From the NCBI RefSeq assembly GCF_900101335.1, contig NZ_FNKA01000002.1, forward strand, positions 372,001 to 436,000: 64,000 bases of DNA, written 5' to 3'. A program made the position numbers and the translations under genes. The notes below the pieces were generated by a model. It saw only the letters and a list, made by a program, of their open reading frames with translations. It did not search any database and had not been told where the DNA came from. Source of the DNA: Quadrisphaera sp. DSM 44207 (lineage in GTDB: Bacteria; Actinomycetota; Actinomycetes; Actinomycetales; Quadrisphaeraceae). Within the stretch, counting starts at the first letter, position 1, and the number at the start of each line of letters is the position of its first letter. Of the stretch, positions 16,811 to 26,687 are shown piece after piece.

Positions 16811-17173
16811 TCAGCGGCCCCCGGGGTGGAGGCGGACGCCGAGGACGGCCGTGTCGTCCTCGGCCGTGGCGCCCACCATCAGGCCCACCGCCTCGTGCAG
16901 CGGCTCGGGCAGGGAGGGCCCCGCCAGGGACCGGACCGTGCGCGCCAGCCTGTCGACGCCGGTGCTGAGGTGCTCCCCGCGGCGCTCGACGAGCCCGTCG
17001 CTGTGCAGGACCAGCGTCGAGCCCGCCGGGAGCGAGACGGTGTGGTCGCCGCGGGCGGTGCCGGCCTGCATCCCCAGCAGCAGGTCCGGCTGCCCGCCAG
17101 GCCGCGCTCGGAGGGGAACGTCACCTCGCGACCGCAGACCAGGCGGGACGGGTGGCCCAGCGAGCCCGCGCAC
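16811..17173 (-). pseudogene. SpoIIE/PP2C phosphatase C-terminal remnant
   Basis: Only the last third of a SpoIIE-type PP2C phosphatase survives: PDLLLGMQAG, VSLPAGSTLVLHSDGLVERR and the metal-binding ATAEDDTAVLGVRLH end. The preceding conserved GHPSRLVCGREVTFP piece lies in another frame around 17110-17160, so there is a frameshift near 17100 and the sensor plus the first metal-site half are gone. Whole enzymes of this kind act as anti-anti-sigma phosphatases in stress control. Another, nearly intact homologue lies at 32041. Not expected to be functional. Confidence 0.8.
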
Positions 17174-17249
17174 GGCGGAGCCCGACGCGCGGCGGGCACC
17201 CGCCGGCCCGGGCGTCCGCTGAGCGCGGCGGCATCCCGCCCGTCGCCGG

Positions 17250-18674
17250 CTACCGCGTCCTGTCCTTGCGGTAGCCGAAGAAGTGCCGGCGCTTGATGAC
17301 CTCGGCGACCTCGGGCGGCACCATCGCCTCCCACTCGGCGTCGTCGGTCGCGATCCGCGAGAGCACGTCCCGGGACAGGATCGACAGGTACTCGCGCCGG
17401 TACTCGTCCAGGTGCACGAAGCTGCCGCGCCCGGCGAGGTAGTCGAACAGCGGCTGCAGGCCGGGCTCGACCTGCATGTCCTCGACGGTGACGACGTCGC
17501 CGGTCTCGAGGTCCAGCATCGGGTACACGTACAGCTTGAGGTCGTTCTTGAACAGCCGGCCGAAGCTCTCCAGGATGCCCCCGGGCAGCTGCGCGTGCTC
17601 GCCCTCGTCGAAGAGGGTGATCAGGCTCGGCACCCCCATGACCACGCCGACGCGCTCGCTGGTGCGCGCCGACAGGTACGCCGCCAGCAGGTGGTAGGCG
17701 TAGTAGTTGGAGATCAGCACGGTCGTGCCGCAGGCGGCGAGCAGGTCGGCGCGGGCCAGGAAGTCGCGCCGGTCCACCTGCTCGCCGCCTGCCAGCAGGT
17801 TGCGCATGGTCAGCTCGGTGAGCAGCAGCACCGGCTTGCCGGCGACGGCCGGGTCCTGCTCGAACTCCTTGCGGGCGCAGTCGAGCATGTCGATGTTGAC
17901 GACCGTCGGCGGGCGGAAGCTGCCGCGCTCGACGAGGACGGCGTGCTTGCGCAGCACCTCGCTCGGCTGGAGCACCTCCCGGTCCGGTCCGAACATCGCC
18001 ACGCCGCTCAGGCCCAGCTGCACCAGGCGCAGCGCCATCAGCCGGTTGTCGACGCCGCGGAACTCGATGCCGCTGAACTGGAGCACGTCGATCTCGATGC
18101 GGCCGGTGGAGAGCCGGTCCAGCAGGCTGGCGACGATCTGGTCCGGCTCGTGGCGCTGGAAGAAGGCGGCGTGCAGCAGGTTCACCCCGACGACGCCGAG
18201 GGCCTCCTGCTGCAGCGCGGCGTCGTCGTCGAGCATCCGCACGTGCATGACGATCTGGTTGGGCTCGTCGTGGGGCTGGGCCTGGAAGCGGACGCCGATC
18301 CAGCCGTGGCACTCGTTGCCGCCCCGGTAGCTGCGGGCGACGACCGTGTCGGCGAAGGCGAAGAAGCAGGAGTCGTCGCCGCGCACGTCGGTCAGGCGGT
18401 CCACGTTGAGCGCGTACTCGTGGTCGAGCATGGCCTGCAGCCGCCCGCGCGAGACGTACCGCTCGGACCTGCCGTAGATGGCGTCGGACACGGACATGTC
18501 GTACGCGGACATCGTCTTGGCCACGGTGCCGGCGGCACCGCCGGCGCGGAAGAACCAGCGGGCGACCTCCTGGCCGGCGCCGATCTCGGCGATGGTGCCG
18601 TACCAGCGCGGGTCCAGGTTGATCCGCAGCGCCTTCTGCAGGGTGTCCGCTGCCAGCTCCGCCTCAGGTCCCAT
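17250..18674 (-). CDS. Conserved protein of unknown function (474 aa, cyanobacterial/proteobacterial-type family)
   Basis: Belongs to a well conserved family, often mislabelled TonB-dependent receptor or nicotinate-nucleotide adenylyltransferase, and best known from cyanobacteria and proteobacteria. I recognise AEIGAGQEVARWFFRAGGAA, AKTMSAYDMSVSDAIYG, RYVSRGRLQAMLDHE, VDNRLMALRLVQLGL, GGILESFGRLFKNDLKLYVY and the C-terminal EVIKRRHFFGYRK. It has no signal peptide, no membrane segment and no beta-barrel, so the TonB name is wrong; it should be cytosolic. ATG at 18674 follows a purine-rich gagggggcgagg region. Same strand as a 190-aa protein and a zinc alcohol dehydrogenase. Reaction unknown. 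Confidence 0.85.
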   Translation of the reverse strand: MGPEAELAADTLQKALRINLDPRWYGTIAEIGAGQEVARWFFRAGGAAGTVAKTMSAYDMSVSDAIYGRSERYVSRGRLQAMLDHEYALNVDRLTDVRGDDSCFFAFADTVVARSYRGGNECHGWIGVRFQAQPHDEPNQIVMHVRMLDDDAALQQEALGVVGVNLLHAAFFQRHEPDQIVASLLDRLSTGRIEIDVLQFSGIEFRGVDNRLMALRLVQLGLSGVAMFGPDREVLQPSEVLRKHAVLVERGSFRPPTVVNIDMLDCARKEFEQDPAVAGKPVLLLTELTMRNLLAGGEQVDRRDFLARADLLAACGTTVLISNYYAYHLLAAYLSARTSERVGVVMGVPSLITLFDEGEHAQLPGGILESFGRLFKNDLKLYVYPMLDLETGDVVTVEDMQVEPGLQPLFDYLAGRGSFVHLDEYRREYLSILSRDVLSRIATDDAEWEAMVPPEVAEVIKRRHFFGYRKDRTR

Positions 18675-18764
18675 CCCCGGTCCTCGCCCCCTCCGGCCTC
18701 CGCCGTCCCCAGCCCCTGTGCTGATCCTGCCCCGCCACGGCGGCCGGCGGGAGGGTTCCGGCGG

Positions 18765-19337
18765 TCACGGGCGCCGCGACCCGACCAGCGCCCTCACGGC
18801 GGCGTAGCCGAGCCCGCCGGCCAGCAGCCACGGGCCCGCGACGAGCACCGGGTCCAGCGCCTGGTGGCGCACGTCGGCGCGCCCGCGCCCGACGCGGGAG
18901 GCGACGCCGTGGCGGCGGAGCTCGCTGAGCACGCCGGTCTGCGTGACCGGGTCGTCCGGCCGCAGCGTGGCGAGCGAGCGCAGGTGGTGCTCCACCGCGT
19001 CCACGCGGTCGGCGGCCAGCAGCACCAGCCAGTGCGCGGCCCGGGCCTCGCTGTACCGGTACGCCGCCCTGCGCATCACCCCCGAGAGGCCCCGGGGCGG
19101 GCAGGAGGTGCCGAAGACGGGCGGGAGGAAGGCGTGCTCGACCGAGCGCTCGCGCGGCCACCGCTCCACCTGGCGCTCGGGGAAGTCCCAGTGGGCACCG
19201 CTGGCGGCGGGGTCGAAGCGCTCCCTCGGCACCGCGGGGCGGTCCTTCGGGTCCAGGTCGACCCCCCACCCGGGGATGCGGGCCCTCAGCTGCTCGGGCG
19301 TCTCCGGCAGCGGCGGCTTGTCCGCGGTGTAGGCCAT
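18765..19337 (-). CDS. Hypothetical protein (190 aa)
   Basis: No recognised family. The N-terminal half is Pro-rich with ARIPGWGVDLDPKDRPAVPRE and GAHWDFPERQVERWPRERSV, resembling small proteins found beside zinc alcohol dehydrogenases in soil bacteria. The middle is a Leu/Ala-rich helical bundle, and one membrane-type segment, VLVAGPWLLAGGLGYAAVRAL, is at the extreme C-terminus, so the protein may be tail-anchored. ATG at 19337 has gaggagc upstream. Its start is 48 bp after the alcohol dehydrogenase stop, so the two are probably one operon. Confidence 0.75.
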   Translation of the reverse strand: MAYTADKPPLPETPEQLRARIPGWGVDLDPKDRPAVPRERFDPAASGAHWDFPERQVERWPRERSVEHAFLPPVFGTSCPPRGLSGVMRRAAYRYSEARAAHWLVLLAADRVDAVEHHLRSLATLRPDDPVTQTGVLSELRRHGVASRVGRGRADVRHQALDPVLVAGPWLLAGGLGYAAVRALVGSRRP

Positions 19338-19385
19338 GGTCTCGGCTCCTCGGGCGGCGGCGGTCGGGCGGCGGTGAGGTGGCGG

Positions 19386-22036
<2,651 letters not shown>

Positions 22037-22083
22037 GCCGCCCAGCCGCCCAGCCGCCCAGCCGCCAGCCGCCCAGCCGCCCG
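22037..22083. repeat. 8-bp tandem repeat (GCCGCCCA), six copies after the gdhA stop
   Basis: Begins at the base after the gdhA TGA; copies at 22037, 22045, 22053, 22061 (7 bp), 22068 and 22076. Fills the gap to the convergent LLM gene; no hairpin. Confidence 0.9.
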
Positions 22084-22087
22084 TCGC

Positions 22088-23116
22088 TCAGCCGCCCGTC
22101 GCCGGCCGCCAGCCGAGCAGCGGTCCCAGCTGCTCGGCGACGTCGGTGAGGATCTGCACGCAGTCCTCGGGCTCGAAGCTGAAGGGCAGCGCGAAGACGA
22201 CCTCGGTGACCTCCTCGAACCCCGCGTGGGCGTACAGGGCCTGTGCGACCTCCTCGCAGGTGCCGAGCAGGTCGCGGGCGAAGAGCGTGCGGGCCGGCCC
22301 CTGCGGGCTCGCCGTCCGGGGCGTGCGGGTCGCGACGCAGGCCTCGTACTTCGCGCGCTGGGCCGGCGTCGCGCCGTCCGTGGGGATGACGACCAGGCCC
22401 TGGGAGGCGCGGGCGGCGTCCCCGGCGGGGTGGGCGGCCCGGAAGGCGCGGACGTGGGAGCGCTGGACCTCGGCGAAGTCCTCGGACTCCTCGGCCCGCA
22501 CCACGCTGCTCGTGAGCAGGTTCAGCCCGTGCTCACCGGCCCACCGCGCGGAGCGCAGGCTGCCGCCGCCGTACCACAGGCGGCCCGCCAGCCCGGGCGA
22601 GTGCGGCTGCACCCGCTCCGTCCACTCCTCCACCACGCCCTCGCGGCCGCTGAAGGTGCTGGCCCGCTCTCCGCGCACGAGGCGCAGCAGCCGCAGCGCG
22701 CGCTCGTAGCTGAAGTCCTCGGCGTCGGCGGTGTCGGGGTAGGGGGCGGTCTTGACGTCGTCCCAGTGCATCGGCGGGCCGACGCTGACGCCGGGGTCGA
22801 GGCGCCCGCCGGACAGGACGTCGACCGTGGCGAGGTCCTCGGCCAGCCGCAGCGGGTTCTCCCAGCCCAGGGGCGTGACGGCGGTGCCCAGCTGGATGCG
22901 CCGGGTGCGCTGGGTGGCGGCGGCCAGCACGGCCACCGGGGAGGAGATGCCGGGCTGCAGGTGGCGGTGGCGCACCCAGGCGCTGTCGAGGCCGAGCCGC
23001 TCCCCCAGCTCGACCAGCTGCAGCGTCGCCTCGTGACCGGGGCCGGGGTCGGCGGGGTCGAAGGTGCCGATCGTCAGGAAGCCGAGCTGCTCCAGCGGTG
23101 TCCCCGGTGCCGGCAC
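22088..23116 (-). CDS. LLM class flavin-dependent oxidoreductase
   Basis: 342-aa luciferase-like monooxygenase, probably FMN-using. The TIM-barrel starts with LGFLTIGTFDP, then GERLGLDSAWVRHRHLQPG, TRRIQLGTAVTPLGWENPLRLAEDLATVDVLSGGR and VGPPMHWDD; the middle SYERALRLLRLVRGE and LWYGGGSLRSARWAGEHGLN are typical of this subgroup. GTG start at 23116. It lies just downstream of the Mrp operon on the same strand, about 80 bp after mnhG ends upstream of it in the opposite sense of reading (mnhG stop 23193). Substrate unknown. Confidence 0.88.
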   Translation of the reverse strand: MPAPGTPLEQLGFLTIGTFDPADPGPGHEATLQLVELGERLGLDSAWVRHRHLQPGISSPVAVLAAATQRTRRIQLGTAVTPLGWENPLRLAEDLATVDVLSGGRLDPGVSVGPPMHWDDVKTAPYPDTADAEDFSYERALRLLRLVRGERASTFSGREGVVEEWTERVQPHSPGLAGRLWYGGGSLRSARWAGEHGLNLLTSSVVRAEESEDFAEVQRSHVRAFRAAHPAGDAARASQGLVVIPTDGATPAQRAKYEACVATRTPRTASPQGPARTLFARDLLGTCEEVAQALYAHAGFEEVTEVVFALPFSFEPEDCVQILTDVAEQLGPLLGWRPATGG

Positions 23117-23192
23117 CGGCTGCCTCCTCGCCGTCGTCCGGGCCGCGCAGCGCCCGGGCCCAGGGGATCCTCGCCGATGCCCGCCGGCGCCG

Positions 23193-23534
23193 CTACCGGC
23201 CGGGGCCGCCCGTGCGGTCCGGGGGCGGACGGCGCGGGAGCTGCCCGGAGGCGCCGCGGCGGTGGGCGGCGCGGGCGATGGCGTGACCGGAGACCGGGGA
23301 GGTGAGCACCATGAACGCGATGGCGAGCGCGCAGAAGGTGATGGTCCGGGCGTCCTCGGTGGCGACCGAGGACGCCAGGACGGCGATGACGCCCGGCCCG
23401 GTGGCCAGCCCCTGCGCGTGCAGCTGGCTGTAGGTGTCCGGCAGGCGCAGCAGGCCGACGAGGCTGACCGTCAGCAGCAGCAGGCCGAGCAGCAGCAGCG
23501 CCGCGCCGACGACGTCGAGCACGAGGGAGGTCAT
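23193..23534 (-). CDS. mnhG: Monovalent cation/H+ antiporter subunit G
   Basis: Small membrane subunit of the Mrp antiporter. 113 aa with three hydrophobic segments; family pattern VVGAALLLLGLLLLTVSLVGLLRLPDTYSQLHAQG, where RLPD and the H-A-G of LHAQGL are diagnostic for MnhG/PhaG. The C-terminus is a Pro/Arg-rich tail. ATG at 23534, seven bases after the mnhF stop, so it is the last gene of the mnhABCDEFG operon. Confidence 0.93.
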   Translation of the reverse strand: MTSLVLDVVGAALLLLGLLLLTVSLVGLLRLPDTYSQLHAQGLATGPGVIAVLASSVATEDARTITFCALAIAFMVLTSPVSGHAIARAAHRRGASGQLPRRPPPDRTGGPGR

Positions 23535-23541
23535 CGGGGCA

Positions 23542-23811
23542 TCACTCGAACGGCCCTCCGGAGCCCAGGTAGCGGGCGGCGGCGACGGTGGCGACGAAGG
23601 ACAGCAGGGCCAGGGCGACCGCGGCGTCGAGGTAGTACGGCACCCCCCGCGCGTAGGACAGCAGCGCCAGGAGCCCCACGGCGATCGTCGCGAGCATGTC
23701 GAGCACGATGATCCGCTGCAGGACGTCCTGCGAGCGCAGCAGCAGCAGCCCGGCGCCGATGAGCAGCAGCGTGGTCCACACCAGGGCCGGGACGACGACG
23801 AGGGCGGGCAT
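23542..23811 (-). CDS. mnhF: Monovalent cation/H+ antiporter subunit F
   Basis: 89-aa membrane subunit with three helices; DVLQRIIVLDMLATIAVGLLA matches the MnhF/PhaF core (arginine and aspartate conserved), and YYLDAAVALALLSFVATVAAARYL follows. ATG at 23811 shares one base with the mnhE stop (TGATG), showing translational coupling. Complete for the family. Confidence 0.92.
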   Translation of the reverse strand: MPALVVVPALVWTTLLLIGAGLLLLRSQDVLQRIIVLDMLATIAVGLLALLSYARGVPYYLDAAVALALLSFVATVAAARYLGSGGPFE

Positions 23812-24308
23812 CAGGGGAACACCCGCTGCTGGCGTCGCCGGTAGGAGTCCAGCTGCGCGGCCCGCACGGCGTCCGGGTCGCTGGCGTCGCGCACGTGCAG
23901 CAGCAGCTCCCCGCGCTCCCCGTCGACGTCCACGACGATGCTGTCGGGGGCGATCCCGACCCGCACGGCCCACGCCGCGGCGGACGACGGGGAGCCGAGG
24001 TCGACGGGGACGGTGACCACCCCCGCGTGCGGCCACCGCTGCGGCGCCAGGCAGTAGCGCACGACCTCCACCGTGCCCGCCGCCACGTCGACCACCGTGC
24101 CGAGCACGAGGGCGGGGACACCGGCCAGCCGGCTCGCGACCGAGGGCCGCACGGGCTGGGCGGAGGGGTCGCGGCCCTCCAGGCGGCGCACGGCCAGGGC
24201 GACGGCGGTGGACAGCACCAGCCCGACGAGGACGTCCCCGGGGGCCAGGCTCGTGAGCACGAGCAGGTACACCGCCGTCAGCCCGAGGACGCGCAGGACG
24301 AGCCCCAT
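23811..24308 (-). CDS. mnhE: Na+/H+ antiporter subunit E
   Basis: 165-aa MnhE: N-terminal hydrophobic hairpin (LRVLGLTAVYLLVLTSLAPG) then a soluble domain with APQRWPHAGVVTVPVDLGSP and RVGIAPDSIVVDVDGERGELLLHV, the conserved TPGT-like stretch being replaced by IAPDSIVVD as in actinobacterial forms. The ATG at 24308 overlaps the mnhD stop by one base (TGATG). An ORF extending further upstream in this frame is a shadow of mnhD. Confidence 0.9.
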   Translation of the reverse strand: MGLVLRVLGLTAVYLLVLTSLAPGDVLVGLVLSTAVALAVRRLEGRDPSAQPVRPSVASRLAGVPALVLGTVVDVAAGTVEVVRYCLAPQRWPHAGVVTVPVDLGSPSSAAAWAVRVGIAPDSIVVDVDGERGELLLHVRDASDPDAVRAAQLDSYRRRQQRVFP

Positions 24309-25681
24309 CACCCCCACCCCCCGGTGAGGGCGGCGCTGGCGGCGTCCCCGGCCGCCAGCAGCGGCTGCGGCCACAGCCCCAGCACCAGCACCACGAGCGC
24401 GGCCCCCGCGGTCAGCGCGCGCAGGGGCAGCGGGCTGGGCGACCCCGAGCGGTCCCCGCGCCAGAAGTCGCGCTGGTAGACCTGGAACAGGTACACCAGC
24501 GACAGGGCGCTGCCCAGCACGAACAGCAGCACCAGGGCCCAGCTGCCGGCGGCGACCCCGGTGCGGAACAGGGCGAGCTTGCCGATGAACCCGGCCGCCG
24601 GCGGCACCCCCGCCACGCTGAGCGCCCCGACCGCGAAGGACGCCGCGACGAGCGCGCCCCGCAGCCCCACCCCGAGGAAGAGCACGGTCTTGTTCAGCGC
24701 GTTGACGATGCTGTACAGCACGGCGGCCGCCAGGCCGACCGGCCCGCCCACCCCGAGGGCGACGAGGACGTAGCCGACCTGGCCGATGGCGGAGTAGGCG
24801 AGCATCTCCGCGGCGTCGCCGCGGGAGATCGCCAGGACCGCCCCGTAGACGATCGAGGCGGCGCCGAGGACGATCAGCACCGGGGCGCCCAGGGCCAGCT
24901 GCTCGGGGAAGATGCCCGCGCCGAAGCGCAGGAGGCCGTAGCTGCCGATGTTCGCCACGGCCCCGGACAGGATGGCGGCCACCGCGGGACGGGCGCCGGC
25001 GTAGACCGTCGGCAGCCAGAAGTGGAACGGGAAGATGCCGACCTTGACCGCGAAGGCGACGAAGAACCCGGTGGCGGTGAGCAGGGCCGCGTTGGGCTCG
25101 ACGTCGGCGGCGCGGGCGGCGACGTCGGCCATCGCGAGGGACCCGGTGGTGCGGTACGTGCCGGCGATGGAGAGCAGGAAGATGAAGGAGCCGAGCAGGT
25201 TCACCGCGGCGAAGACGAGGGCGGCCCGCATCTGGCGGCGGGTGCCCCCGGAGGCGGTGAGCACGTACGAGGCCGTCATCGCCAGCTCGAAGAAGACGTA
25301 GAAGTTGAACACGTCCCCGGTGAGGAAGATCCCGTCCAGCCCGGCGGCCAGGAGCACCACGAGGCCCGGGAAGGTCCGCTCCCGGGGCCTCGCGCACGCC
25401 GCGGCGGCCGAGGCCAGCAGCACGAGCACGGACAGGATCGCGAAGGTGACCCCGAGGGCGTCGGCGCGCAGCACGATGCCGACGCCGGCGGGCCACCCGC
25501 CGGTCGCCACGGTGACCTGCCCGTCGGGCAGCACGCGCGCGGCGAGGACGGCGAGGGCGACCAGGTCCGCGGCCAGGACCGCCACCCCCGCCCAGGCGAC
25601 CGCGGCCCGGCGCCCGTCGAGCGCCACGAGCAGGCCGCCGGCCACCCACGGGACCAGCAGGGCGAGGACCAGAGCGGTCAC
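24308..25681 (-). CDS. mnhD: Na+/H+ antiporter subunit D
   Basis: 457-aa proton-translocating subunit homologous to NuoN/NuoM of complex I, with about 14 helices. Conserved polar residues are in FLTGDVFNFYVFFELAMTAS (the key Glu), VGIFPFHFWLPTVYAGA (Lys/His half-channel) and EMLAYSAIGQVGYVL. GTG at 25681 is seven bases after the mnhC stop region. It works with MnhA as the second antiporter-like subunit of the Mrp complex. Confidence 0.94.
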   Translation of the reverse strand: MTALVLALLVPWVAGGLLVALDGRRAAVAWAGVAVLAADLVALAVLAARVLPDGQVTVATGGWPAGVGIVLRADALGVTFAILSVLVLLASAAAACARPRERTFPGLVVLLAAGLDGIFLTGDVFNFYVFFELAMTASYVLTASGGTRRQMRAALVFAAVNLLGSFIFLLSIAGTYRTTGSLAMADVAARAADVEPNAALLTATGFFVAFAVKVGIFPFHFWLPTVYAGARPAVAAILSGAVANIGSYGLLRFGAGIFPEQLALGAPVLIVLGAASIVYGAVLAISRGDAAEMLAYSAIGQVGYVLVALGVGGPVGLAAAVLYSIVNALNKTVLFLGVGLRGALVAASFAVGALSVAGVPPAAGFIGKLALFRTGVAAGSWALVLLFVLGSALSLVYLFQVYQRDFWRGDRSGSPSPLPLRALTAGAALVVLVLGLWPQPLLAAGDAASAALTGGWG

Positions 25682-25688
25682 AGGGGGC

Positions 25689-26075
25689 TCACCCGACCTC
25701 GCTCTCGTCCCGGGCGCGCTGCCCGGCCAGCCCGGCCTCGTGCCGCTCCTCGGTGGCGGCGAGCTCCGACTGCGCCGCGCTGCGGGTCACGGCGGCCACC
25801 TTGTGCAGGAGGGCGAGCAGCAGCGACACCGTCGCCAGGCCGATGACCAGCGCGGTCAGCGCCAGCGCCTGCGGCAGCGGGTCCGCGACCGGCTGGCCCG
25901 CGACCGGGTCGATCGGCGCCTGCCCGCGCACGAGGCTGGAGCCGATGAGGGTCACCGTCGCCGACTGGGAGACCAGCGTGACGCCGGCGACGACCCGCAG
26001 CAGGTCGCGCTGCAGCAGCAGGTACGCGCCGCCGCCGAAGAGGACGGCGGCCACGAGGGCGAAGGCGAGGTTCAC
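25689..26075 (-). CDS. mnhC: Na+/H+ antiporter subunit C
   Basis: 128-aa NuoK-like subunit with three helices: FALVAAVLFGGGAYLLLQRDLLRVVAGVTLVSQSATVTLIG, then DPLPQALALTALVIGLATVSLLLALLHK, the latter containing the ALxLTAIVI-type motif of MnhC. A charged cytoplasmic tail follows. ATG at 26075 overlaps the mnhB end by four bases (26072-26075). Confidence 0.93.
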   Translation of the reverse strand: MNLAFALVAAVLFGGGAYLLLQRDLLRVVAGVTLVSQSATVTLIGSSLVRGQAPIDPVAGQPVADPLPQALALTALVIGLATVSLLLALLHKVAAVTRSAAQSELAATEERHEAGLAGQRARDESEVG

Positions 26076-26680
26076 CGGCGCCTCCCCGGCTCCGCGCTCC
26101 CCGGCCGCGCGGCGGCCGCGCCGGCGTCGCCGTCGTGCGCGCCGTCGTCCGCGCCGTCGTCCGCGCCGATGTCATCCGCGTGGCCGAGCTGGTGCACGAC
26201 GACGACCAGGGTCCCCACCACGAGCAGGCAGACGCCGACGTCGAAGAGCAGCGGCGTGAAGACCTCCAGGGCCCCGACCGTGGGGACGTGCTCTCCCGGC
26301 GGGGGCCAGTGGCTGAACGGCGGGCCGCCGCTGAGCACGGGGAAGAACCCGCTGCCCAGCGCCAGCAGCAGGCCCCCGACGAGGAGGGCCGGGGCGCGGC
26401 GCAGCACCGGCAGCACCGCCTCGGCGCCGTCCGTGCCGAAGGCGACGTAGTGCAGCGCGAGGACCAGGGCCACGACCACGCCGGCGGCGAAGCCGTCCCC
26501 CACGTCCTGGTAGCCCTTGACGATCAGGGTCGCGGCGACCACCAGGCTCGGGCCGAGCAGCTCGCGGGCCACGGCCCCGAAGACGGGGCTCCTCGGCGTC
26601 CGCACCGCGCCGCCTCCCGCGCTGCCCCTCGCGCTGCCCCTCGCGCCGCCCCTCGCGCTCCGCCCACCGGTCGTCGTCAC
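26072..26680 (-). CDS. mnhB: Na+/H+ antiporter subunit B
   Basis: 202-aa MnhB domain protein. ARELLGPSLVVAATLIVKGY is the family opening with the conserved histidine position occupied by the GYQDVGDGFAAGVVVALVL loop; the later segment ...LEVFTPLLFDVGVCLLVVGT is diagnostic (DxGV motif). A short Gly/Arg-rich repeat (GGARGSARGSAGGG) precedes the fold and an Asp-rich DDGADDGAHDGD tail follows. GTG at 26680 is seven bases after the mnhA stop. Confidence 0.92.
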   Translation of the reverse strand: MTTTGGRSARGGARGSARGSAGGGAVRTPRSPVFGAVARELLGPSLVVAATLIVKGYQDVGDGFAAGVVVALVLALHYVAFGTDGAEAVLPVLRRAPALLVGGLLLALGSGFFPVLSGGPPFSHWPPPGEHVPTVGALEVFTPLLFDVGVCLLVVGTLVVVVHQLGHADDIGADDGADDGAHDGDAGAAAARPGSAEPGRRR

Positions 26681-26687
26681 GGGCGCC